64,000 bases of DNA from Sphingopyxis lindanitolerans (GCF_002993885.1 NZ_CM009578.1:3060009-3124008), one strand, 5' to 3'; shown: positions 52,505 through 61,949, counted from the stretch's first letter. The notes: a model not told the origin generated them from the sequence alone. Made by a program: numbers and translations.

Positions 52505-53382
52505 TGATCCCCGAAGGCATCGGCGGCGAAAGCCATGGAGGCGCGGACGCGGCGAGGAGTTTCGATCCGCTGCGCCCGCTCCTGATCCGCGTTGCCTATC
52601 GCATGCTCGGCTCGGTCGCCGATGCCGAGGATGTGGTGCAGGATGCCTTTATCCGCTGGCTCGCCACCGACCGCGAAGCGGTGCGCGAGCCCGCGGCGTT
52701 CCTCCGCCGCACCGTGACGCGGCTCTGCCTCGACCAGATCAAGTCGGCGCGCCGCCGCCGCGAAACCTATATCGGCCCCTGGCTTCCCGACCCGCTGGTC
52801 GAGGAGGAGGAAGAGGACGACGTCACCCTGCCGCTGATGCTCGCGCTCGAACGCCTCTCCCCCCTCGAACGCGCCGCCTTCCTGCTCCACGACGTCTTCG
52901 GGGTCGAATATGACGAGGTCGCAAAGACGATCGATCGCGATCCCGCCGCGACGCGCCAGCTCGCCGCGCGCGCCCGCACCCACGTCCGCGACGCGCGCCC
53001 GCGCTATCGGCTGGAAAAGGAGCGCGGGCTCGAAATCGCCAACGCCTTCTTCGCGGCGTCGCGCAGCGGCGACATGGGCGCGCTCGGCCAACTCCTCGCT
53101 GCCGATGTCGGCATGTGGTCCGATGGCGGCGGCAAGCGCCCCGCGGCGATGGTGCCGGTGCTCGGTTTCAACACGGTGATGACGCTGCACCGCAGCCTTG
53201 CCGTCCTGTTCGTCAAGCACGGCTCGACGCTGGTCCACACCGGCACGATCAACGGCCTGCCGGGCTTCGTCACGCGCGAAGCCGACGGCGAGTTTCAGAC
53301 CACCGCGCTCGAGATCGCGGATGGCAAGGTCACCGGCATCTATGTGATGCGCAACCCCGACAAGATGAAGCATATGCATTGA
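52504..53382 (+). CDS. ECF41 (SigJ-like) RNA polymerase sigma factor
   Basis: A 292-aa sigma factor. Sigma2 is at about 20-85 (AYRMLGSVADAEDVVQDAFI), followed by the linker motif GPWLPDPLV, sigma4 at about 110-160, and a C-terminal SnoaL-like domain from about 175. The SnoaL domain carries the ECF41 marks DGGGK (207-211) and NPDK (284-287), which act as a built-in anti-sigma switch. No separate anti-sigma gene is present, as expected for the group. It is coupled to the AhpD-like gene and served by an exact ECF41 promoter. Confidence 0.95.
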   Translation: MIPEGIGGESHGGADAARSFDPLRPLLIRVAYRMLGSVADAEDVVQDAFIRWLATDREAVREPAAFLRRTVTRLCLDQIKSARRRRETYIGPWLPDPLVEEEEEDDVTLPLMLALERLSPLERAAFLLHDVFGVEYDEVAKTIDRDPAATRQLAARARTHVRDARPRYRLEKERGLEIANAFFAASRSGDMGALGQLLAADVGMWSDGGGKRPAAMVPVLGFNTVMTLHRSLAVLFVKHGSTLVHTGTINGLPGFVTREADGEFQTTALEIADGKVTGIYVMRNPDKMKHMH

Positions 53383-53418
53383 GGGGGTCGGGGTCCGGAA
53401 GCTGGATATTCTCCTTCT

Positions 53419-53447
53419 CGTCACCCCGGATCAAGTCCGGGGTGACG
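53419..53447. repeat. REP-like hairpin after the ECF41 gene
   Basis: Perfect 12-bp arms CGTCACCCCGGA and TCCGGGGTGACG surround TCAAG. This is a dispersed palindrome common in alphaproteobacterial genomes. It follows the ECF41 stop by 36 nt and could also serve as a bidirectional terminator. Confidence 0.7.
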
Positions 53448-53544
53448 AAGGCGGATTACGCAGTGCCCGCTCCCACCCCAGCGCGGACAGTGGCTGAACC
53501 CATTTGCCAACTCTGTATTGCCGGTGTAATACGGGCGACCAAGC

Positions 53545-55608
53545 ATGTTCGCCTTCCTGAAATCCAGCCCGCCTGCCGCCTCGCCGCAGCCGCCCGACAT
53601 GCCGGGTGCGCCTTATCTCGACGCGCTTGCGCCCGACGCGCCGCCACCCGAAAGCCGCTTCCGCAAATGGACGCGCCGCCTCTCGCGCGGTTTCGCGATC
53701 GTCATGATCGTGTTCATCCTGCTCGTCGGCTGGCTCGCGCTTACCGCGCCCTTGTCGAAATCGCTCCAGCCGATCGCACCGCCGGAGATCACCTTGCTCG
53801 CATCAGACGGCACCCCGATCGCGCGGATGGGGGCGATCGTCGACGCGCCGGTCGAGGTCGCGAAGCTGCCGAAGCATGTCAGCGGCGCCTTCATCGCGAT
53901 CGAGGATCGCCGCTTCTATAGCCATTGGGGCGTCGATCCGCGCAGCATCGTGCGCGCCGTCTGGGCGAATTTGACCGGAGGACGCAAGCAGGGTGGCAGC
54001 ACGATCACCCAGCAACTCGCCAAATTCACCTTCCTGACCCCGAAAAAGACGCTCGGCCGCAAGGCGCGCGAGGCGTTGATCGCCTTCTGGCTCGAAGCCT
54101 GGCTGACCAAGGACGAGATTCTCGAACGCTATCTCTCGAACGCCTATTTCGGCGACAACACCTATGGCCTGCGCGCGGCGTCGCTCCATTATTTCTCGCG
54201 CCAGCCCGAAAAATTGACCCAGGCGCAGGCGGCAATGCTCGCCGGGCTGGTGCAGGCGCCCTCGCGCCTCGCGCCGACCAGGAACCCCGATCTTGCGGCA
54301 AAGCGCATGCGGCTGGTGGTCGGGGCGATGGCCGACACCGGCTATCTGACCGCGGCCGAGGCCAAGGCGATCCGCGCCCCGCGCGTCGATGTGCGCAACC
54401 GCAACACCTTGCCCACCGGCACCTATTTCGCCGACTGGGCGCTGCCCGAGGCGCGCCAGCTCAGCGACGTCGGCTATTCGCGCCAGACGATCCGTACCAC
54501 ACTCGATGCGCGGCTGCAGGGGATCGCGCGCCGCGTCACCGCGCGCGCCGGGCTCGGCAAGGCGCAGGTCGCGGTGGTCGCGATGCGCCCGAATGGCGAG
54601 GTCGTCGCGATGGTCGGCGGCCGCGACTATGCCGCTTCGCCCTTCAACCGCGTCACCCAGGCGCGGCGCCAGCCGGGGTCGACCTTCAAGCTGTTCGTCT
54701 ATCTCGCCGCGCTGGCGGACGGCAAGGCGCCGGATGATTTCATCGACAACCGTCCGATCGACACCGGGGCCTATCAGCCGAAGAATGCCGGCGGCGCCTA
54801 TTCGGACCGGATCACGCTCGAAGATGCCTTCGCGGCTTCCAGCAATGTCGCCGCGGTGCGCCTGTTCCGCGAGGTCGGCGACGACAAGGTGATCCGCATG
54901 GCGCGCGAGCTTGGCGTCACCTCGCCGCTCGCCAAGGGCGACCCCAGCCTCGCACTCGGCACATCGAGCATGACCTTGCTCGAACTTACCGCCGCTTATG
55001 CCGCGGTCGCGGCGAACAGCTATCCGGTCGTCCCGCACGCCTTCAAGGAGGAGGAGCCGGGCTGGCTCGCGCGCTGGGTCTGGGGCCCCGACCATTTCTC
55101 GTCGCGCGTCCACGACGGTATCGAACAGATGCTGCGCGCCGCGGTGAACCGCGGCACCGGCCGCGCGGCACGGCTGCCGCAGGCCAATTTCGGCAAGACC
55201 GGCACCAGCCAGGATAATCGCGACGCTTTGTTCGTCGGCTATGCCAATGGCCTGGTCGTCGGCGTCTGGGTCGGCAATGACGATAATTCGCCGCTGCACG
55301 GCGTCGCGGGCGGCGGTATTCCGGCGCGCATCTGGCGCGATTTCATGACGCAGGCGAGCGGCCGCGCCGCTGCGCCGGTCAGGAAGGCCCAGCCGACGAC
55401 CGACCCCGGCGGACCGGTGCAGCCGCTCGACATTCCCGATATCCCTGATGTTCCCAATGTCCCGATCGCCGACAAGACCAGCGTCGGCGTCAAGGATGGC
55501 CAAGCGGTGATCAGCACCGAGATCGGCGGCACGCGGATCGACCTCAAGCTTCCGATCGGCGACCAGCCGCCGGCGATGTCAGAGCCACCGCCACCGCCGC
55601 CCCGATAA
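53545..55608 (+). CDS. Class A penicillin-binding protein (PBP1A-like)
   Basis: A 687-aa bifunctional peptidoglycan synthase. It has a short cytosolic tail, one membrane anchor near residue 50-70 (FAIVMIVFILLVGWLAL), a GT51 glycosyltransferase domain (AIEDRRFYSHWGVD catalytic Glu; GGSTITQQLAK) and a transpeptidase domain (SxxK in PGSTFKLF, SSN, KTG in FGKTGTS). The tail is rich in Pro and repeated DIPDIPDVPNVP. It lies in the block inserted between phoH and ybeY. Confidence 0.93.
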   Translation: MFAFLKSSPPAASPQPPDMPGAPYLDALAPDAPPPESRFRKWTRRLSRGFAIVMIVFILLVGWLALTAPLSKSLQPIAPPEITLLASDGTPIARMGAIVDAPVEVAKLPKHVSGAFIAIEDRRFYSHWGVDPRSIVRAVWANLTGGRKQGGSTITQQLAKFTFLTPKKTLGRKAREALIAFWLEAWLTKDEILERYLSNAYFGDNTYGLRAASLHYFSRQPEKLTQAQAAMLAGLVQAPSRLAPTRNPDLAAKRMRLVVGAMADTGYLTAAEAKAIRAPRVDVRNRNTLPTGTYFADWALPEARQLSDVGYSRQTIRTTLDARLQGIARRVTARAGLGKAQVAVVAMRPNGEVVAMVGGRDYAASPFNRVTQARRQPGSTFKLFVYLAALADGKAPDDFIDNRPIDTGAYQPKNAGGAYSDRITLEDAFAASSNVAAVRLFREVGDDKVIRMARELGVTSPLAKGDPSLALGTSSMTLLELTAAYAAVAANSYPVVPHAFKEEEPGWLARWVWGPDHFSSRVHDGIEQMLRAAVNRGTGRAARLPQANFGKTGTSQDNRDALFVGYANGLVVGVWVGNDDNSPLHGVAGGGIPARIWRDFMTQASGRAAAPVRKAQPTTDPGGPVQPLDIPDIPDVPNVPIADKTSVGVKDGQAVISTEIGGTRIDLKLPIGDQPPAMSEPPPPPPR

Positions 55609-55620
55609 ACGACAAAGCCT

Positions 55621-55648
55621 GTGTTCCCCCGCCTTCGCGGGGAGACAC
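55621..55648. repeat. REP hairpin between the PBP gene and ybeY
   Basis: The core CCCCGC-CTTC-GCGGGG (55627-55642) is extended by GTGT/ACAC outer arms. It shares its CTTC-loop core with the hairpin at 50435-50454, so the same element lies at both ends of the phoH-ybeY insertion. Confidence 0.7.
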
Positions 55649-55803
55649 AACTCTTGAAACGGATCTCACTTTTATCTGTCCTACATGGCTCGGCCGCGAT
55701 ACCGTCCCCCTATGATCCGCCTTACCGCCTCCTCGTCGGAAAAAATGCGATTTGTGAGTGAAGTTAGGCAGTTTTCCGCCCTTTTTCGGAGCAGCCTTTT
55801 TTC

Positions 55804-56325
55804 ATGCTGAGCGTCGAAACCCACGAAGCCACCCCTTGGCCCGACGGCCTCGACTGGGAAGCGCGCGCCGCGGAAGCCGCCGCCGCGGCGCTGGCGTTGA
55901 CGCCGTGGGCGAGCCTCGCCGACGCCGCGCCGCTGGTCGAGATTGCGGTGCGGCTGACCGACGATGGCGAAGTCCAGGCGCTCAATCGCGATTTTCGCGG
56001 AAAGGACAAGCCGACCAACGTCCTCTCCTTTCCGCAGGTCCAGGCCGACCTGCTCGCCACGCTCAGCAACAGCGATGCCAAGGAAACTCCGGGGGGTGAG
56101 ATATTGCTCGGCGACATTGTCCTCGCCCGCGAAACCTGCGCGCGCGAGGCGGACGAGAAAGGGATTTCGATTCCGGACCATGCGACGCACCTGATCGTCC
56201 ACGGCACGCTCCACCTCGTCGGTTATGACCATATCGACGACGCCGGCGCGGGGGCGATGGAGGCGCTGGAGGTGAAAGCGCTTGCATCGCTGGGCATCGC
56301 CAATCCATATGCCGATCAGGATTAA
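55804..56325 (+). CDS. ybeY: Endoribonuclease YbeY
   Basis: A 173-aa zinc-dependent RNase for 16S rRNA maturation and ribosome quality control. The metal motif H-x3-H-x5-H is in HLIVHGTLHLVGYDH near the C-terminus, and NVLSFPQ is also typical. corC follows 20 nt later. The 155 nt between the REP hairpin and the start hold no gene. Confidence 0.95.
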   Translation: MLSVETHEATPWPDGLDWEARAAEAAAAALALTPWASLADAAPLVEIAVRLTDDGEVQALNRDFRGKDKPTNVLSFPQVQADLLATLSNSDAKETPGGEILLGDIVLARETCAREADEKGISIPDHATHLIVHGTLHLVGYDHIDDAGAGAMEALEVKALASLGIANPYADQD

Positions 56326-56345
56326 CTTCAGGACCATGCGACATC

Positions 56346-57287
56346 ATGCCCGACGACCGGGATTCTTCGAGCCGATCGGAAGACGACAGTAGATCCGGCC
56401 TGTTAGCCGGGTTGAAGACATGGCTGTTCGGCGGAGACAAGGAACCGTCGCTCCGCGAGCAGATAGAAGAGGTCATCGACGAGGCTGAGGAAGAGGGCGA
56501 CGACCGGCGCGGCGGCAACATCATCGGCGGCCTGTCGCCGATCGAGCGCAAGATGGTCCGCAACCTCCTGCATTTCGGCGAGCAGACCGTCGACGATGTC
56601 GCGGTGCCGCGCGGCGAGATCGTCGCCATCCCCGAAAGCGCGAGCTTTGCGGAGGTGATCGCGCTGTTCGCCGACGCCGGACACAGCCGCCTGCCGGTCT
56701 ATCGCGAGACGCTAGACGAGGTGGTCGGCATGATCCACGTCAAGGACGTGTTCGCCGTACTCGCGGCGGGACAGGCGCCGCCGCCGCTGCTCGACCTCAT
56801 CCGCCAGCCGCTCTACGTCCCGCAGTCGATGGACGTGCTCGACCTGCTCGCCGAGATGCGGGCGAAGCGCACCCATCTGGCGATCGTCATCGACGAATAT
56901 TCGGGCACCGAAGGCCTCGTGACCTTCGAGGATCTGGTCGAGGAGATCGTCGGCGAGGTCGAGGACGAGCATGACGACGAACCGACCGCGCTGTTCGTGC
57001 TGGGTGAGACGGGCTGCTGGGAAGCCGACGCGCGCGCCGAGCTCGACGACATCGGCGAGGCGATCGACCCGCGGCTCGCCGATGTCGAGGAGGATGTCGA
57101 CACCCTCGGCGGCCTCTCCGCGGTGCTTGCGGGCCATGTGCCCGAGGTCGGCGAAATCCTCCTGCACCCGAGCGGCTGGCGCATCGAGGTGACCGAGGCC
57201 GACGAAAAGCGCGTCCACCACCTCCGCCTCCATCCGCCGGTCGAGGTCGACCCCGAAGCGCCGCTGGATCGGCCGGAGGACTTCTGA
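56346..57287 (+). CDS. corC: CorC/HlyC-type CBS-domain protein
   Basis: A 313-aa soluble CorC-family protein. An acidic N-terminus is followed by two CBS domains (from about 80 to 210; VPRGEIVAIPESASFAEVIA and LAIVIDEYSGTEGLVTFEDL) and a CorC_HlyC C-terminal domain (about 230-305). The role in Mg/Co efflux is inherited from E. coli CorC and unproven here. It follows ybeY, the conserved order. lnt, which often comes next, is absent and a glycosyltransferase takes its place. Confidence 0.9.
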   Translation: MPDDRDSSSRSEDDSRSGLLAGLKTWLFGGDKEPSLREQIEEVIDEAEEEGDDRRGGNIIGGLSPIERKMVRNLLHFGEQTVDDVAVPRGEIVAIPESASFAEVIALFADAGHSRLPVYRETLDEVVGMIHVKDVFAVLAAGQAPPPLLDLIRQPLYVPQSMDVLDLLAEMRAKRTHLAIVIDEYSGTEGLVTFEDLVEEIVGEVEDEHDDEPTALFVLGETGCWEADARAELDDIGEAIDPRLADVEEDVDTLGGLSAVLAGHVPEVGEILLHPSGWRIEVTEADEKRVHHLRLHPPVEVDPEAPLDRPEDF

Positions 57288-57328
57288 CGCAATTGCCTTT
57301 GCGCGGCCAAGCGACTAGCGCCAAGCGG

Positions 57329-58486
57329 ATGGAAGTTTCGGACCTTCGCATCGCCCTGTTCAGCGGCAATTACAACATGACGGTCGATGGCGCGAACAAG
57401 GCGCTCAACCGGCTCGTCGGCTATCTGCTGGCGCAGGGCGCCGCTGTGCGCGTCTACTCGCCAACCGTCGACGACCCCGATTTCGCGCCGACCGGCGACC
57501 TGGTCAGCGTGCCGTCGATGGCGATCCCCAATCGCCCCGAATATCGCATTCCGCTCCATTTCTCGGCGCGGGTGCGTCAGGATATCGCGAAATTCGCCCC
57601 GAACATCCTCCACATCTCCAGCCCCGACCGCGTGTCGCGGCAGGCGGCGGCCTGGGCACGGCGGCGCAATATTCCGGTCGCCTGCTCGGTGCATACGCGC
57701 TTCGAAACCTATTTTCGCTATTACAACCTCTCCTTCCTCGAACCGCTCGTCGTTGCGTGGCTGCGCCGGCTCTATCGCCGCTGCGACGCGCTGATCGCGC
57801 CGTCCGAAAGCTTTGCGCAGGTGCTGCGCCAGCAGCGGATGAACTATGACATCGGCATCTGGACCCGCGGCGTCGAGCGCGACGTGTTCCGTCCCGACCG
57901 CCGTGACCTGGACTGGCGGCGGAGCTGGGGGATCGCCGACGACGTCCCGGTCATCGCTTTTCTCGGCCGACTGGTGATGGAAAAGGGGCTCGACGTCTTT
58001 GCCGACACGATCGACCAGCTCCAGCGCCGCAAAGTGCCGCATCAGGTGGTGGTGATCGGCGAAGGGCCGGCCGGCGACTGGTTCGAATCGCGCCTGCCGC
58101 AGGCCAAATTCGTTGGTTTCCAGGGCGGCGAGAATCTCGCCCGCGCGCTCGCATCGTGCGACATGTTCTTCAATCCGTCGGTCACCGAAACCTTCGGAAA
58201 TGTCACGCTCGAGGCGATGGCCTGCGGGCTGCCGGTCGTCGCCGCGCGCGCCACCGGCAGCGCCAGCATCGTCAAGCACGGCCAGACCGGCTACCTCGTC
58301 TCGCCGGGCGCGATCACGCTCTTCGCCGACGATCTGGAGCATTATTGCCGCGAACCCGAGCTGCGCGCGGCGCATGGCGCGGCGGCCTGCGCCGAAAGCG
58401 GCGCCTATCAATGGGACGCGATCAACCAGTCGGTCGCCGACACCTATCTGCGGCTGGTCCGGCAACGGCAGCGGCGCGCGGGGTAG
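57329..58486 (+). CDS. GT4 family glycosyltransferase (mannosyltransferase-like)
   Basis: A 385-aa GT-B fold enzyme. The donor-binding E-x7-E is in ETFGNVTLEAMACGLPVVAA, and the nucleotide loop includes IAFLGRLVMEKGLDVF. It resembles GDP-mannose-dependent or sulfoquinovosyl-type lipid glycosyltransferases. The ATG at 57329 begins homology; an in-frame TTG at 57293 is possible. It is 7 nt before rarA. The sugar and acceptor are unknown. Confidence 0.88.
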   Translation: MEVSDLRIALFSGNYNMTVDGANKALNRLVGYLLAQGAAVRVYSPTVDDPDFAPTGDLVSVPSMAIPNRPEYRIPLHFSARVRQDIAKFAPNILHISSPDRVSRQAAAWARRRNIPVACSVHTRFETYFRYYNLSFLEPLVVAWLRRLYRRCDALIAPSESFAQVLRQQRMNYDIGIWTRGVERDVFRPDRRDLDWRRSWGIADDVPVIAFLGRLVMEKGLDVFADTIDQLQRRKVPHQVVVIGEGPAGDWFESRLPQAKFVGFQGGENLARALASCDMFFNPSVTETFGNVTLEAMACGLPVVAARATGSASIVKHGQTGYLVSPGAITLFADDLEHYCREPELRAAHGAAACAESGAYQWDAINQSVADTYLRLVRQRQRRAG

Positions 58487-58493
58487 AGGCGCC

Positions 58494-59816
58494 ATGGCGA
58501 GGGATCTGTTCGGCGACGATGCGCCCACGCCGCAGGCCGCCGCCGTCGGTCCCGCGCCGCTTGCCGAACGGCTCCGGCCGCACACGTTGGCCGAGGTCGT
58601 CGGGCAGGAACATCTGACCGGCGCCGAGGGTGCGATCGGCCGCATGGTCGCGGCGGGCCAGCTTTCGTCGATCATCCTCTGGGGTCCGCCGGGGACGGGC
58701 AAGACGACGATCGCGCGGCTACTGGCCGAGGCGGTCGGCCTGCGCTTTGCGCCGCTGTCGGCGGTTTTTTCAGGCGTCGCCGATCTCAAGAAAGCCTTCG
58801 CCGACGCCGAAAAAATGGCCGCGGCGGGCAAGCGCACCCTGCTTTTCGTCGACGAGATTCACCGCTTCAACCGCGCCCAGCAGGACGGCTTTCTGCCCTT
58901 CGTCGAGCGCGGCACCGTCGTTCTTGTCGGCGCGACGACCGAAAATCCCAGCTTCGCGCTGAACGCGGCGCTGCTCAGCCGGGCGCAGGTGCTCGTGCTC
59001 CATCGCCTGGGCGAGGCGGCGCTCGGCACGCTGATCGCGCGCGCCGAGGCGGAAATCGGCCAGCGCCTGCCGGTCACCGCCGAAGCGCGCGCCGCGCTGA
59101 TCGCGAGCGCCGACGGCGACGGCCGCTTCCTGCTCAACCAGGTCGAGACGCTGTTTTCGGTGACGATCGAAAAGCCGCTCGACCCCGGCGAGCTGGCGCA
59201 ATTCCTGCATCGCCGCATGCCGGTCTATGACAAGGATGGCGACGGCCATTACAATCTCATCTCGGCGCTGCACAAGGCGATGCGCGGGTCGGACCCGCAG
59301 GCTTCGCTCTACTGGCTGGCGCGGATGCTCGTCGCGGGCGAAGAACCGCTCTATGTGCTGCGCCGCCTCACCCGTTTCGCGAGCGAGGATATCGGCCTCG
59401 CCGATCCGCAGGCGCTCGTGCAATGCCTCGCCGCGAAGGATGCCTATCAATTCCTCGGCTCGCCCGAGGGAGAGCTGGCAATCGTGCAGGCGTGCCTCTA
59501 CCTCGCGACCGCGCCCAAATCGAACGCCGCCTATGCCGCGCAGAAGGCCGCGTGGAGCGCGGCGCGCGACACCGGCAGTCTCGCACCGCCCGCCAACATC
59601 CTCAACGCGCCGACCAAGCTGATGAAGGATCTGGGCTATGGCGCGGGCTACAGCTATGACCATGACGCGCCCGAGGGCTTTTCGGGCGACAATTATTGGC
59701 CCGACGCGATGAAGCCCCTCGACCTCTATCGCCCCGTCGATCGCGGGTTCGAGAAACGGATTGCCGAACGCATGGCGTGGTGGGACGAACGGCGGGGCGA
59801 GAACAGGGGCGGATAG
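58494..59816 (+). CDS. rarA: Replication-associated recombination protein A
   Basis: A 440-aa AAA+ ATPase that acts at stalled forks and the replisome. It has Walker A (ILWGPPGTGKTTIARLLAEA), Walker B (LLFVDEIHRF), sensor 1 (VGATTENPSF) and a C-terminal MgsA tetramerisation domain (SEDIGLADPQALVQ, KSNAAYAA). The ATG at 58494 is the family start. The next gene begins directly at its stop. Confidence 0.95.
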   Translation: MARDLFGDDAPTPQAAAVGPAPLAERLRPHTLAEVVGQEHLTGAEGAIGRMVAAGQLSSIILWGPPGTGKTTIARLLAEAVGLRFAPLSAVFSGVADLKKAFADAEKMAAAGKRTLLFVDEIHRFNRAQQDGFLPFVERGTVVLVGATTENPSFALNAALLSRAQVLVLHRLGEAALGTLIARAEAEIGQRLPVTAEARAALIASADGDGRFLLNQVETLFSVTIEKPLDPGELAQFLHRRMPVYDKDGDGHYNLISALHKAMRGSDPQASLYWLARMLVAGEEPLYVLRRLTRFASEDIGLADPQALVQCLAAKDAYQFLGSPEGELAIVQACLYLATAPKSNAAYAAQKAAWSAARDTGSLAPPANILNAPTKLMKDLGYGAGYSYDHDAPEGFSGDNYWPDAMKPLDLYRPVDRGFEKRIAERMAWWDERRGENRGG

Positions 59817-60170
59817 ATGACGGCGCGCTTCGACGATTGGAACGATGTGGTCGCTTTCGCCTGCGCGCTTCCCGATGTCGAGATGGCGCCCTTCTATGGC
59901 ACGCCGTGCCCCAAGGTGAACGGCAAGGCGTTCGTGTCGCCGGGGCGCGAGGCGGGCAGTTTCCACGTCATGTGCCCGCACGAGGAAAAGGAGATGTTGC
60001 TTGAAACCGATCCCGACAGCTTCTGGCAGACTCCGCATTATGAAGGCTGGCCCGGCCTCCTCGTCCGCTTCGGATCGGGTGACCCCGAACGCATCGCGAA
60101 CGTCATCCGCCGCGCCTGGTGGGACCGCGCCAGAAAAGCGCAGCGCGCCGCCTTCGGCGAGCGGCCTTGA
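59817..60170 (+). CDS. MmcQ/YjbR family DNA-binding-like protein
   Basis: A 117-aa small protein of the CyaY-like YjbR fold. Typical segments are ACALPDVEMAPFYGTPCPKV, KEMLLETDPDSFW and HYEGWPGLLVRF. It starts immediately at the rarA stop (TAGATG). The molecular role of the family is poorly known. Confidence 0.9.
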   Translation: MTARFDDWNDVVAFACALPDVEMAPFYGTPCPKVNGKAFVSPGREAGSFHVMCPHEEKEMLLETDPDSFWQTPHYEGWPGLLVRFGSGDPERIANVIRRAWWDRARKAQRAAFGERP

Positions 60171-60171
60171 G

Positions 60172-61536
60172 ATGTTGCGCCGGCTGATTTTCGGCACCGT
60201 GCTGGCGATCGCCGCGCTGCCTGCGCAGGCGGCCGACGCCCATGCCGACGTCAACCGCGCCTGGGCGGCCGGCTATCGCGCCGCCTTCACCTGTTCGGCC
60301 CTGTGGGACGGCGCGGGCAAGCCGGTGGACGCGATCGAGCGCGACGAGCTGACCGGCATCTATCCCGAGATCGAGGCCGATGTTCGTGCGCTCAAGGCCG
60401 ATATCGACGACAAGGCGAAAATCGTCAGCGTCCGCTACCGCGACGACATGCCGCCGCGTATCGCACAATGGGATGCGGGTGAGGGGTGCGTCACCCTGCC
60501 GATCGGCGCCGCGCCGATGCGGATCGCTGGCTTCACCGGTGCCGCCCGCCCGATGCTCGACGATCGGCGGTGGCCGATGGGCGACAAGGATGCGCACGCG
60601 CCGACGCCGCGCGGCTTTACCCCGTTCGAGAGCGCGGCGATGAATCTTTCGGCCTATGGCGGGCGATCGAGCTCGCTGCTGATCGTCAAGAAGGGCCGGA
60701 TCGTCGTCGAGCGCTATTGGGGCGGGCATGACATCCACACCGCCCAGCGTACCTTTTCGGTCGCCAAGTCGATGGCCGCGACGCTGATCGGTCACGCGGT
60801 GCTGCAAGGCGCGGTCGATGTGAAGGCACCCGCGTTGATCGCCGAATGGCAATTGCCGGGCGACCCGCGCGCGGCGATCACGACCGAGCAGTTGATGCGC
60901 ATGGCGAGCGGGCTGACCAGCGATACGGCGGGCAATCGCAGCGACGCCATCTATATGGGCGGCGCGTCGGTGCGACAGTGGACCACGCAATGGCCGCTGC
61001 TGAATCGGCCCGGCACGCGCTATCGCTACGCCAACAACGACACGCTGCTCGCGACGCTGTCGCTGAAGGCGGCCGAGGCGGAGGCGGGCCGCGCGCTCGA
61101 CCCCAAGGCCTTCTTTGACCGGATCGGCATGACGCGCACGTTCGCCGAGCATGACAAGGATGGCGATTATATCCTGTCGAGCCAGGTCTGGACGACCGCC
61201 CGCGATCTCGCGCGGCTCGGCCTCCTCTATCAGGATGACGGGCTGTGGCAGGGCGAGCGGCTGCTGCCTGCGGACTGGCGCCGCTTCGTCACCGCGCCCA
61301 CCGGACCGCAGCCCGAGGGAGCGTTCGGCTATGGCGCCTATTTCTGGCTGTTGAACAAGTCGGAAGGCGTTCCCGCCGATGCCTTCGGGGCCTTCGGCAA
61401 CCGCGGCCAATATCTGGTCGTCATCCCGTCGCGACAATTGGTGATCGTGCGGCAGGGCTATGACGACGGCAAGCAGCGGCTCGACATCGCGAAACTGGTC
61501 GCCGCCGTCGTCGCGGCGGATACGAAAGGGATTTAA
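60172..61536 (+). CDS. Secreted serine hydrolase, beta-lactamase fold
   Basis: A 454-aa protein. It has a signal peptide (LRRLIFGTVLAIAALPAQA) and a class-C-type serine hydrolase domain with S-x-x-K in TFSVAKSMAATL and YxN in RYRYANNDTLL. An extra N-terminal domain of about 130 residues with two Cys precedes it. A single base separates it from the previous stop. It is probably periplasmic, an esterase or D-amino-peptidase; substrate unknown. It overlaps the convergent GFA gene by 4 nt. Confidence 0.88.
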   Translation: MLRRLIFGTVLAIAALPAQAADAHADVNRAWAAGYRAAFTCSALWDGAGKPVDAIERDELTGIYPEIEADVRALKADIDDKAKIVSVRYRDDMPPRIAQWDAGEGCVTLPIGAAPMRIAGFTGAARPMLDDRRWPMGDKDAHAPTPRGFTPFESAAMNLSAYGGRSSSLLIVKKGRIVVERYWGGHDIHTAQRTFSVAKSMAATLIGHAVLQGAVDVKAPALIAEWQLPGDPRAAITTEQLMRMASGLTSDTAGNRSDAIYMGGASVRQWTTQWPLLNRPGTRYRYANNDTLLATLSLKAAEAEAGRALDPKAFFDRIGMTRTFAEHDKDGDYILSSQVWTTARDLARLGLLYQDDGLWQGERLLPADWRRFVTAPTGPQPEGAFGYGAYFWLLNKSEGVPADAFGAFGNRGQYLVVIPSRQLVIVRQGYDDGKQRLDIAKLVAAVVAADTKGI

Positions 61537-61949
61537 TCCATCCCCGGATAGCGATTGAATGTCGGCATTTCGCCGAGCTTTTCCATCCAGCCGATGCGCT
61601 CGGCAATCTGGATCTGTGCACCCGCAGGGATCAGGTCGGGGTCGTCGAGCGTAGCCGACTGGACGTCGATCTGGCCCGGAAAGATCGCCTCGTTCGTATA
61701 GAAGAGGCCGGTGCCGCAATCGGCGCAGAAATGGCGTCGGCCATGTTCGGACGAGGCATAGATTTTGGGCGTGCCGGTCATCTCCAGATCGGCCCGGTTC
61801 ACCAGCGCCCAACCGACCATCGGCGCGCCGGCATGACGGCGGCAGTCCCGGCAATGGCATAGCGCATGATGCTCGACCGCCGTCGGCATCGAATAGCGGA
61901 TCGCGCCGCAATGGCATTGACCGCTGGCGCGGGCGGGGGTCTCGGTCAT
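61533..61949 (-). CDS. GFA family zinc protein
   Basis: A 138-aa protein of the glutathione-dependent formaldehyde-activating fold. Zinc ligands are visible in GQCHCGAI, LCHCRDCRRHAG and HFCADCGTGLFY. AAGGAG lies 6 nt before the ATG at 61949; an in-frame start 30 nt upstream lacks this. Most members bind or transfer thiol adducts, but the substrate here is unknown. Confidence 0.9.
   Translation of the reverse strand: MTETPARASGQCHCGAIRYSMPTAVEHHALCHCRDCRRHAGAPMVGWALVNRADLEMTGTPKIYASSEHGRRHFCADCGTGLFYTNEAIFPGQIDVQSATLDDPDLIPAGAQIQIAERIGWMEKLGEMPTFNRYPGMD

Noticed and set aside
56813..58837. Long open frame antisense to corC and the GT4 gene
   Set aside because: It is a GC-rich mirror of real genes: low-complexity Arg/Ala/Ser-rich translation, no motifs, no ribosome site.
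58770..60254. Long open frame antisense to rarA and the MmcQ gene
   Set aside because: The sense strand encodes clear families; the antisense product has no recognisable domain.
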